In this document: positions 1 through 5,176 of the stretch, piece after piece
Position numbering within the stretch: the stretch's first letter is position 1
How the letters are laid out: every line of letters begins with the position of its first letter
Source: an uncultured Bacilli bacterium
GTDB lineage: Bacteria > Bacillota_I > Bacilli_A > RF39 > UBA660
Direction of reading: 5' to 3'
NCBI GenBank assembly: GCA_944371545.1
Contig: CALVXT010000101.1
Location: 1-5,207 of the forward strand
Length of the DNA stretch: 5,207 nt
Position numbers and translations under genes: made by a program
Notes under the pieces: model-generated
Database searches by the model: none
Told to the model about the DNA's origin: nothing
The model's input: the letters and a program-made list of their open reading frames with translations, nothing else

Positions 1-36
1 AGTAAGCAATTTGATGAATAGATACTATGTTATGAA

Positions 37-69
37 GAGCCGAGTGCGGGAAATCTGCACGCTCGGTTC
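37..69 (+). ncRNA. Group II intron domain V (catalytic hairpin)
   Basis: Domain V is the metal-binding catalytic core of the ribozyme. Here an 8-bp lower stem pairs 37-44 (GAGCCGAG) with 62-69 (CTCGGTTC), including one G-U pair. The invariant AGC catalytic triad is at 38-40, the two-base bulge CG is at 60-61, and an upper stem (45-49 with 55-59) is capped by the GAAA-containing loop. The element is 33 bases, about the canonical 34. All hallmark elements are intact, so nothing suggests this ribozyme end is degenerate. Confidence 0.92.
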
Positions 70-72
70 TGT

Positions 73-105
73 GAGGGCTATATGTGGTAACACATATTTC
101 TACTC
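73..105 (+). ncRNA. Group II intron domain VI with branch-point A
   Basis: Domain VI carries the adenosine whose 2'-OH attacks the 5' splice site to form the lariat. The distal stem is 80-86 (ATATGTG) with 91-97 (CACATAT), seven perfect pairs, closed by a GTAA (GNRA) tetraloop at 87-90. The basal stem pairs 73-75 (GAG) with 103-105 (CTC), then 76-77 with 100-101, leaving A102 unpaired. A102 is seven bases from the intron end at 108, the expected geometry. Confidence 0.85.
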
Positions 106-108
106 GAT

Positions 109-449
109 ATTTTATTTTAATCCATTGGGATAAAGAATATTTAAAATATTGTTTAACACAAATAGAAAAAGAAATAAGAAAAGTAAAATTAGAATTAAAC
201 AAAAAAACAAAAATTTATAATATGAAACAAGGGATAAATTTTTTAGGATACCGATTCGTTTTAAAAGAAAAAAAACTATATATTTTAATGAATAAAAATA
301 CAAAAAAAAGAATTATAAAAAAATTAAATAGGTTACAGAAAAGAAAAAGTAAAAAGTATCCCTTAGTTAAAGCTAGTTACAAAGGATATATTATAAATTG
401 TCATTGCAATGGATTTTTGTATAGACATAAATGGTTTAAAAATGAGTAA
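109..449 (+). CDS. Reverse transcriptase, C-terminal exon after the intron (partial)
   Basis: This exon encodes the last 112 residues of a reverse transcriptase, preceded by the two final bases of a split codon. The frame begins (AT) TTT ATT TTA ATC CAT TGG, i.e. FILIHW. In related RTs this follows directly after the catalytic YxDD box, so the split codon is most simply G|AT, the second Asp. Downstream are the segment KLELNKKTKI, then GINFLGYRF (231-257), the conserved motif after the palm, a very Lys-rich thumb-like stretch, and a terminal SYKGY segment (375-389) ending in HKWF. That SxxGH-like end resembles RTs of diversity-generating retroelements and related unclassified bacterial RTs. 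There is no maturase (domain X) or endonuclease domain, so it is not the intron's own protein. A GTG start at 84 would lie inside intron domain VI and is unlikely to be real. The gene is functional only if the intron splices. Confidence 0.8.
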
Positions 450-503
450 ACTAATATTGATTTAAAAACAATTTTTTGCTATTTTTATTATAGGTGAAGA
501 GTT
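450..503 (+). promoter_or_regulatory. Leader of the 504 gene; weak promoter and RBS
   Basis: This gap separates the RT exon from the membrane-protein gene. A weak promoter can be proposed with -35 TTGATT (457-462) and -10 TATTTT (480-485), spacing 17, each matching four of six consensus bases. The clearer signal is the ribosome binding site AGGTGA (492-497), six bases ahead of TTG at 504; it decides that unusual start. No GC-containing terminator hairpin is seen after the RT stop, only A/T-rich runs. Confidence 0.35.
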
Positions 504-1076
504 TTGAAAAAATGGTTGTTGATTGGTTGTTGTTTTCTTTTTCTTGTTTTGTATTTATTTTGGAAAGATATTTTTTTTGGAGAATTGTTTTATGTTTGGT
601 TTTTAGTATTGTTTTTAGAAACGTTTCTTCTTTTAAAGAAAAAATATAAATGGACTTTTCTTTTTTTACTTTTTGTCATTCCCATTACGTTAGTGATTAG
701 TTATTTTTTCGGAATTTATTATTTTTGGGCTGAAGTTTTTGGAGCTTTATTTGTTTTTAGTGTATTTTTTCTTTATATGATTTGTTTGAATTTTAAAGAA
801 ATGAGTCGAAATGTAAAAATTAAAGCAATTTTAGGAATTCTTTTGTTTTTCGTTCTTATGCTTGCTTTTGTAGATTTTAATAGAATATCTTCTTTAGAAA
901 AACCTATTTTTATGATTTTAATAAATGATACTTATTATGGACTAGGATATAAGGGGAGTTATCAAATAATTTCTTATGAAAATAAAGAAACAGGTTTAAG
1001 TGGTCATGTGTGTTATATAGTGGAATTTGGTTTTTGGGTTTATCCTTGGGTATTTGAGTCGTGTGGTATTAATTGA
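504..1076 (+). CDS. Multispanning membrane protein of unknown function (TTG start)
   Basis: I do not recognise a named family. The 190-residue protein has about five hydrophobic segments, near residues 4-20, 27-44, 50-74, 78-95 and 106-123. They are separated by short charged loops such as KKKYK (45-49) and KEMSRNVKIK (98-107). A soluble tail of about 65 residues (126-190) follows, containing EKPIFMILINDTYYGLGYKG (132-151), two Cys (170 and 187) and an aromatic end (FGFWVYPWVF). I have an impression that the YYGLGYK tail recurs in uncharacterised Bacillota membrane proteins, but cannot verify it here. The TTG start is supported by AGGTGA six bases upstream and by an immediate MKKW-type N-terminus; no in-frame ATG lies near. 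The gene ends in TGA 63 bases before the ABC transporter, so shared function is possible but unproven. Confidence 0.75.
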   Translation: MKKWLLIGCCFLFLVLYLFWKDIFFGELFYVWFLVLFLETFLLLKKKYKWTFLFLLFVIPITLVISYFFGIYYFWAEVFGALFVFSVFFLYMICLNFKEMSRNVKIKAILGILLFFVLMLAFVDFNRISSLEKPIFMILINDTYYGLGYKGSYQIISYENKETGLSGHVCYIVEFGFWVYPWVFESCGIN

Positions 1077-1077
1077 T

Positions 1078-1107
1078 TTGTAAAGTGCTTGTGTTTTTAT
1101 ACATAAT
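1078..1107 (+). promoter_or_regulatory. Possible promoter of the ABC transporter gene
   Basis: A candidate -35 TTGTAA (1078-1083) and -10 CATAAT (1102-1107) are separated by 18 bases, just after the stop of the preceding gene. The match is moderate. An inverted repeat lies immediately downstream, where transcription would begin. Read-through from the upstream gene is also possible because no terminator is seen in the gap. Confidence 0.3.
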
Positions 1108-1110
1108 CTT

Positions 1111-1125
1111 TTACAATATTTGTAA
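1111..1125 (+). promoter_or_regulatory. Perfect inverted repeat, operator-like, before ABC transporter
   Basis: TTACAA-TAT-TTGTAA is a perfect 6-bp dyad around a three-base centre, 14 bases ahead of the transporter start and just upstream of its ribosome binding site AGGTGA (1130-1135). It resembles the TNACA-N4-TGTAA boxes of BceR-like response regulators that control antimicrobial-peptide ABC transporters, but with a five-base spacer. It lies downstream of the proposed -10, so a bound protein would block rather than activate. As RNA it could form only a weak A/U-rich hairpin. Chance occurrence in AT-rich DNA is possible. Confidence 0.3.
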
Positions 1126-1139
1126 GAATAGGTGAGTAT

Positions 1140-3557
1140 ATGTTGGAGTTAAGGAATGTTTCAAAAATTTATCGTTCTAAAAAAGGACCGGATACCATTG
1201 CTTTAAAAAATGTTCATTTACAGTTTGCTTCAAAAGGAATGGTTTTTATATTAGGAAAAAGTGGTTGTGGAAAGTCTACTCTTTTAAATATTCTTGGAGG
1301 ATTAGATACTCCGAGTAGTGGAGAAATCTTTTTTTGTCAAAAGAATGTTACACAATTTTCAAATCAGGAATATGATGAATATCGAAATTCGGCAATTGGG
1401 TTTGTTTTTCAAGATTTTAATCTTTTAGAAGAGTATAATGTTTTTGAAAATGTAAGTTTGGCTTTAGAATTACACGGGAAAAAAGATTCAAATAAGGTTT
1501 ATTCACTTTTAAAGAAAATGTCGATTGATGAGTTAGCACTTCGAAAAATTAACGAACTTTCTGGTGGTCAAAAACAACGAGTGGCAATTGCAAGAGCTTT
1601 GGTTAAGGAACCGGAGATTATTTTGGCAGATGAACCAACAGGAAATTTAGATTATGCTTCTAGTCAGCAAATTTTTGAAATTTTAAAAGAAATAAGTCAA
1701 GAGAAATTGGTGATTGTTGTTTCTCACGATGAAGAATCTGCTAAACGTTATGGAGAACGTATTATTAAACTTGTTGATGGCGAGGTAGTAGAAGACTCTA
1801 ATCCAAACATTCAGATAGAGAATAAAAAACTTTCTTTTGAAAGCTCTAAACTCCCTTTTGTTTTTGCTATAAAAATGGCTCTACGAAATTTACAAGTAAA
1901 ACCATTTAAGCTTTTTTTAACTATTTTTATTATGGCTCTTTCTTTATTGTTTTTAGGCGTTTCTATGAATTTGTTTTTATTTAATGATGATGCTTTTGTT
2001 TTAAAGGCTTTAACTGATAATAAGCAGTCTGTATTAGATATTTATAAGTATGAGGGAGAATCTAGCGTTGATTTAACAGATACTGATTTAAAAAATTTAG
2101 AAACACTTAGTGGGGGAGTTCTGAATCCGGCTTATACTCTTTCTTTAGGTACACATAGTTTATCTTTTTCTTTTGAAGAAACTTATGGGGTTAAAGATGA
2201 TTTTTATCCTATAACTCCTAGTGGAAAATACTTTATTGAAATTGAGGATGATGTATTGTTTTCAAATCTTTTAGGGCATATTCCTTCAAATAATGATGAA
2301 ATCGTTATTCACCGTTATATGGCTGATTATATTTTAAAGTATGGAATTAAGGATACAAATGGAGAAATCTATCGACCCAAAAATTATGAAGAATTGATAG
2401 GAGATAACCATTCTATTAAGCTTGGTAATACGAATGTTTTTATTGTTGGAATTGTTCTTGATGACATTTCTTTGTATGAAAAATATCTTTTATCTGGACA
2501 TTTTCCAAATGAAAATTTAGAAAGTTTTTATTATACAAATTATGCTTCTAAAGGAAATGTTGTTTACGTTAAGGAAATTGAGTATTTTAAAAATCTTTTT
2601 TATAGTGAAGAAAATGTTGCAAATTCTCTTAGTTTGCAAGTAGGTGATACTTTTAGTCAAGATATCGATGTATTTTCTTCTTCTCAAATCATCACTTTAA
2701 ATGGTCTAGAAGAAATTTCTTCTTTGCATAAAGATGAAGTTGTGTTATCTGTAGATTTTTTAAGAGAGATTGATTCAGGTTTTAATGAAAATTATAAAAA
2801 CCTTCAAGATGATTTACCTTCGCTTATAGAATATATTCAAAACTATTTGGTTGATGGTTTTTCTTTACCACTTATTTTACGTAGACCGTTTAGTGAAAAT
2901 TCTTTATTCATTGTACAAGTAAAAGGGATAACTCTTGATTCGGTTAATTATGTTAGTGACTCGGTTGTTTTAGAAGCTCGTGAAAATATTCATATGCCAT
3001 TTTTTGTACGAATTGTAGAAGAAAATCCAAGTAAACTTAAACAGCTTTTTGAAAATACGGAATTTGTTATTTCTAATTTTTATCCATCTGCTTATTACTT
3101 AGTAGATACATCATTTGATATGGTTCCATCCGTAATTCATTTGTATTATTTTTTGCGTTATTTTCTTTTGTGCTTAGCTTTGTTATTTGTTGTTTTTACT
3201 ATTCTTTTATTTGGAAATTATTTGACGACTTCTATTTCTTCTGCCAAAAAAGAGGTTGGTATTTTAAGGGCTTTGGGAACTAGTGAAAAAGATGTAATTA
3301 AAATTTTTCTTTATGAAACAGGTATAATTAGTTTTCTATCTTATCTTTTGTTTGTTGTTTTCTATTTTCTAGTATCCTTTTTTATAAATCATTCGCTAAA
3401 TCAGTATTTGTATTATTCTATTCAAGTTTTTTTAGAAAATCCTTTGGTGCTTATCCTTGTTCTTTTATTTACTTTAGCTCTTCTTTTAATGCTTACAAGT
3501 TTATCTTTGAAAAAAATTACACGTATTAAACCAATCGATGCGATTTTAGATAAATAG
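1140..3557 (+). CDS. MacB-type ABC transporter, fused ATPase and FtsX-like permease
   Basis: This 805-residue single-chain transporter has an N-terminal ATPase of the MacB/LolD/FtsE group (about 1-220). It shows Walker A GKSGCGKS (39-46), Q-loop Gln91, signature LSGGQ (140-144), Walker B IILADE (160-165) with catalytic Glu165, D-loop NLD (169-171) and switch His196, all intact. The permease half has helix 1 (about 257-280), an external domain of roughly 390 residues (281-670), then helices at about 672-694, 727-749 and 768-788. The FtsX/MacB cytoplasmic motif KKEVGILRALG (703-713) links helices 2 and 3. Such mechanotransmitting proteins act as dimers and drive extracytoplasmic work or peptide export rather than ordinary import. 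In a Gram-positive, bacteriocin or antimicrobial-peptide handling or envelope remodelling are options; the substrate is unknown. The ATG follows AGGTGA by four bases. No adaptor (MacA-like) gene is adjacent. Confidence 0.93.
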   Translation: MLELRNVSKIYRSKKGPDTIALKNVHLQFASKGMVFILGKSGCGKSTLLNILGGLDTPSSGEIFFCQKNVTQFSNQEYDEYRNSAIGFVFQDFNLLEEYNVFENVSLALELHGKKDSNKVYSLLKKMSIDELALRKINELSGGQKQRVAIARALVKEPEIILADEPTGNLDYASSQQIFEILKEISQEKLVIVVSHDEESAKRYGERIIKLVDGEVVEDSNPNIQIENKKLSFESSKLPFVFAIKMALRNLQVKPFKLFLTIFIMALSLLFLGVSMNLFLFNDDAFVLKALTDNKQSVLDIYKYEGESSVDLTDTDLKNLETLSGGVLNPAYTLSLGTHSLSFSFEETYGVKDDFYPITPSGKYFIEIEDDVLFSNLLGHIPSNNDEIVIHRYMADYILKYGIKDTNGEIYRPKNYEELIGDNHSIKLGNTNVFIVGIVLDDISLYEKYLLSGHFPNENLESFYYTNYASKGNVVYVKEIEYFKNLFYSEENVANSLSLQVGDTFSQDIDVFSSSQIITLNGLEEISSLHKDEVVLSVDFLREIDSGFNENYKNLQDDLPSLIEYIQNYLVDGFSLPLILRRPFSENSLFIVQVKGITLDSVNYVSDSVVLEARENIHMPFFVRIVEENPSKLKQLFENTEFVISNFYPSAYYLVDTSFDMVPSVIHLYYFLRYFLLCLALLFVVFTILLFGNYLTTSISSAKKEVGILRALGTSEKDVIKIFLYETGIISFLSYLLFVVFYFLVSFFINHSLNQYLYYSIQVFLENPLVLILVLLFTLALLLMLTSLSLKKITRIKPIDAILDK

Positions 3558-3570
3558 TGTTAAAATAAAT

Positions 3571-3577
3571 TTAGGTG
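3571..3577 (+). promoter_or_regulatory. RBS that fixes the start of the glycosylase-like gene
   Basis: TTAGGTG lies six bases ahead of ATG at 3584. A GTG start at 3575 would lie inside this Shine-Dalgarno sequence and can be dismissed. Confidence 0.75.
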
Positions 3578-3583
3578 TTTTCT

Positions 3584-4237
3584 ATGAAATTAGATGAATT
3601 GATTCCGATTTATGATAAAATGCAAAAAAAATATGGAGCGAGAGAACTTGATTCTATTTATAATGGAGGCTGTATAGATAAACCTCTTCTTTTCTTTGTC
3701 TTTATGAATCCAACCGGAAGAAATATTGCTTCTTCTAAAGAGTGGAAAGGACCTAAGTTTCCTTGGATTGGAACAAAAAATGTTTGGGAGATATTTTATC
3801 GATTAAATTTGCTCGATATAGATATTTATGAGAAAATAAGAAGTATTAAAGGAAAAGAATGGACGGTTTCTTTTGCTTATGAGGTTTATGAAAATGTTTG
3901 TAAACATCAATATTTTTTGACAAATTTAGGTAAGTGTACTCAAGTAGATGCTAGAGAACTTCCTGATGAGGTTTTAAAAAAATATTTATTTTTGTTAAAA
4001 AAAGAAATAGCTATTGTAAAGCCTAAGGTAATTATTTTATTTGGAAATCAAGTGAGTAGTATTATTTTAGGGAAAAAAATTTCTGTTTCTCAAGTAAGAA
4101 GGCAGAAATTTGTTAAAAGAATATTTGGAGAAGATTATACTTTTTATGCGGTATATTATCCGGTTGGAAACGGAAGGTTTAATTTAGATAAAGCAATTGA
4201 TGATATCAATTGGATTATGAATCAGGAATTTGTTTAA
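3584..4237 (+). CDS. Divergent uracil-DNA glycosylase superfamily protein
   Basis: This 217-residue protein has the uracil-DNA glycosylase fold pattern. A first-strand motif FFVFMNPTGRNIAS (37-50) sits where classical families have the GEAPG-type water-activating loop. TNLGKCTQVDAREL (113-126) and KPKVIILFGNQVSS (146-159) match the central 'TNxxKC' and 'PKvivxLG' segments. YYPVGNGRFN (191-200) replaces the usual HPSP-like DNA-intercalation motif. The Fe-S cysteines of family 4 are mostly absent: only Cys30, Cys106 and Cys118 occur, with no CxxC. Database pipelines would probably call it 'uracil-DNA glycosylase family protein', but base-excision activity is inferred only from fold. PWIGTKNVW (60-68) is a further motif I associate with this sub-branch. 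The gene starts 26 bases after the ABC transporter stop with no terminator between, so it is probably co-transcribed with it. Its end overlaps the promoter of the next gene. Confidence 0.78.
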   Translation: MKLDELIPIYDKMQKKYGARELDSIYNGGCIDKPLLFFVFMNPTGRNIASSKEWKGPKFPWIGTKNVWEIFYRLNLLDIDIYEKIRSIKGKEWTVSFAYEVYENVCKHQYFLTNLGKCTQVDARELPDEVLKKYLFLLKKEIAIVKPKVIILFGNQVSSIILGKKISVSQVRRQKFVKRIFGEDYTFYAVYYPVGNGRFNLDKAIDDINWIMNQEFV

Positions 4238-4257
4238 ATAGTTTTTTGTGATATAAT
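4230..4257 (+). promoter_or_regulatory. Extended -10 promoter for the nuclease gene
   Basis: A perfect extended -10, TG-A-TATAAT (4249-4257), is preceded by a weak -35 TTGTTT (4230-4235) with 16-base spacing. Transcription would begin near 4264, giving a leader of about 20 bases with Shine-Dalgarno AGGATGG (4271-4277) before ATG 4284. The -35 overlaps the last codons of the glycosylase-like gene, so the nuclease can be expressed independently of the genes upstream. Confidence 0.7.
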
Positions 4258-4283
4258 ATGGATGATAATAAGGATGGTAGTGC

Positions 4284-5018
4284 ATGAGTAGACGTAGAAG
4301 AAGAAAAAAAAGAAAAAATTTGGTTAACCGTTTTCTTATCATGATTATTATATTTTTGATTATGTCTGTAGTTGTTTATTATGTAGAACCCATTAGAGAA
4401 TATTTACCTTTTATTAATGGTAGTTATGCGACTAAGATGGAGGCTCCTACTTATGAAGGAAAGCTTTATAAAGTTTTAAATAATAATCAACCTAATTTTG
4501 AAGAGAGTGATTATACAACAACTTCTTTTGAGCGTTATAGTGATTTAGATGCTTTGGGAAGATGTGGGGTAGCTTTTGCAAATATTAGTCAAGAGCTTAT
4601 GCCAACTGAGGATCGAGAAAGTATTAGCTCTGTTGAGCCAAGTGGTTGGCAATCAGTAAAGTATGATATTGTAGATGGTAAGTATTTGTATAATCGATGT
4701 CATTTGATTGGGTTTCAGTTAGCAGGAGAGAATGCGAATGAAAAAAATTTGATTACTTGTACTCGAACAATGAATGTAGAAGGGATGTTACCTTTTGAGA
4801 ATCAGGTTGCTGAATATGTAAAAGAAACAAATCATCATGTTCTATATCGAGTTACACCAGTTTTTGAAGAAAATAATTTGGTGGCAAGTGGAGTACAAAT
4901 TGAAGCTAGTAGTGTAGAAGACAAATGTGGAGAAGTTTGTTTTAATGTTTTTGTTTATAATATAGAAGATGGAATTACTATTGATTATTTAACAGGTAAG
5001 AGTAAATTGGCAACATAA
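4284..5018 (+). CDS. Membrane-anchored DNA/RNA non-specific endonuclease (EndA/Spd-like)
   Basis: This 244-residue protein has a very basic N-terminus (RRRRRKKRK, 3-11), one membrane helix (about 17-34) and an extracytoplasmic beta-beta-alpha-metal nuclease domain. The motif YNRCHLIGFQLAGENANEKN (136-155) is the DRGH-type active site, and ITCTRTMN (157-164) follows. By alignment with pneumococcal EndA from memory, His140 is the general base (EndA His160) and Asn155 and Asn164 correspond to Asn182 and Asn191, the latter a Mg2+ ligand. The Gly before the catalytic His is replaced by Cys139. Five Cys in total (94, 139, 159, 215, 219) is notable for a surface protein. The C-terminal VEDKCGEVCFNVFVYN and IDYLTG segments are typical of the family. 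Relatives degrade external DNA for transformation, nutrition or escape from DNA traps; no competence gene is nearby to choose between these. It has its own promoter and terminator, so it is probably monocistronic. Confidence 0.9.
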   Translation: MSRRRRRKKRKNLVNRFLIMIIIFLIMSVVVYYVEPIREYLPFINGSYATKMEAPTYEGKLYKVLNNNQPNFEESDYTTTSFERYSDLDALGRCGVAFANISQELMPTEDRESISSVEPSGWQSVKYDIVDGKYLYNRCHLIGFQLAGENANEKNLITCTRTMNVEGMLPFENQVAEYVKETNHHVLYRVTPVFEENNLVASGVQIEASSVEDKCGEVCFNVFVYNIEDGITIDYLTGKSKLAT

Positions 5019-5037
5019 ATTTTTTGTTGCTTTTTTT
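5010..5037 (+). terminator. Intrinsic terminator of the nuclease gene
   Basis: A 6-bp stem pairs GCAACA (5010-5015) with TGTTGC (5025-5030) around a nine-base loop and is followed by seven Ts (5031-5037). The left arm runs up to the first base of the stop codon TAA (5016-5018), so termination is packed against the coding end. Confidence 0.75.
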
Positions 5038-5055
5038 CTTTCTTTTTGATATAGT
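5027..5055 (+). promoter_or_regulatory. Promoter of the tRNA-Gly gene
   Basis: An extended -10, TG-A-TATAGT (5047-5055), has a -35 TTGCTT (5027-5032) at the optimal 17-base spacing. The start would fall near 5062, a few bases ahead of the tRNA. The -35 hexamer is built from the 3' arm and first Ts of the preceding gene's terminator. Confidence 0.65.
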
Positions 5056-5066
5056 ATTAATGCAAT

Positions 5067-5141
5067 GCAGGTGTGGTTCAGTGGCTAGAATGCGACCTTG
5101 CCAAGGTTGAGACGGGAGTTCGATTCTCCTCACTTGCTCCA
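5067..5141 (+). tRNA. tRNA-Gly, anticodon GCC, CCA encoded
   Basis: A full cloverleaf is visible. The acceptor stem is GCAGGTG (5067-5073) with CACTTGC (5131-5137), with one G-U pair. The D stem is GTTC/GAAT. The anticodon stem CGACC/GGTTG encloses the loop TTGCCAA with anticodon GCC, which reads GGC and GGU. The T stem GGGAG/CTCCT carries the TTCGATT loop. The discriminator T5138 is followed by encoded CCA (5139-5141). It is 75 bases with no intron or mismatch, so it should be functional. It stands alone here, with its own promoter and terminator. Confidence 0.96.
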
Positions 5142-5151
5142 AAATGTCTAC

Positions 5152-5176
5152 AAAGCCTTTATTCAAGGGCTTTTTT
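5152..5176 (+). terminator. Intrinsic terminator of the tRNA-Gly gene
   Basis: A 9-bp stem pairs AAAGCCTTT (5152-5160) with AAGGGCTTT (5165-5173), including one G-U pair, around the loop ATTC, and runs into a six-T tract (5171-5176). It begins ten bases after the CCA end, ideal for a short pre-tRNA. Confidence 0.88.

Larger units (their letters stand above)
1..108 (+). mobile_element. Group II intron, 3' end only (partial)
   Basis: This is the 3' terminal part of a self-splicing group II intron whose 5' part lies outside the window. It contains a complete domain V, a three-base joiner (70-72) and a complete domain VI, and ends with CTACTCGAT, the AY-type 3' terminus expected of these introns. 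The bulged A at 102 is the seventh base from the end, the usual distance for the branch-point adenosine, which fixes the boundary at 108/109. Bases 1-21 read SKQFDE and a stop; this could be the C-terminus of the intron-encoded protein, which often ends just before domain V, but it is too short to identify. The domain V/VI sequence is of a bacterial type unlike the Lactococcus Ll.LtrB (ML) type; I do not assign a class. It lies inside a reverse transcriptase reading frame that resumes at 109, in the same orientation, so splicing would restore that gene. Confidence 0.88.

Noticed and set aside
112..303. Minus-strand frame of 63 codons
   Set aside because: It is a low-complexity antisense shadow of the A-rich RT exon, with no ribosome binding site or family signal.
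84..449. A complete 121-residue protein starting with GTG at 84
   Set aside because: The GTG lies in the distal stem of intron domain VI and the first eight codons are intron sequence. The coding exon begins at 109 and its true N-terminus lies upstream of the intron.
460..490. Terminator after the RT gene
   Set aside because: Only A-runs facing T-runs are present, with no G-C pairs in any stem, so a functional intrinsic terminator cannot be supported.
109..503. A twintron, i.e. the second RT being itself the protein of an outer group II intron
   Set aside because: The RT C-terminus lacks a maturase domain X, and no second domain V (GAGCC...GGTTC hairpin) is found between the RT stop and the next gene.
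3575..3583. GTG start giving three extra residues to the glycosylase-like protein
   Set aside because: The GTG is part of the Shine-Dalgarno sequence TTAGGTG; the ATG at 3584 has correct spacing.
5067..5141. tRNA-Gly as an element attachment site
   Set aside because: No second copy of the tRNA 3' end and no integrase gene is seen in the window, so integration here has no support.
4978..5166. Minus-strand frame of 62 codons
   Set aside because: It runs antisense through the nuclease terminator and the whole tRNA-Gly gene, so it is a chance open frame.
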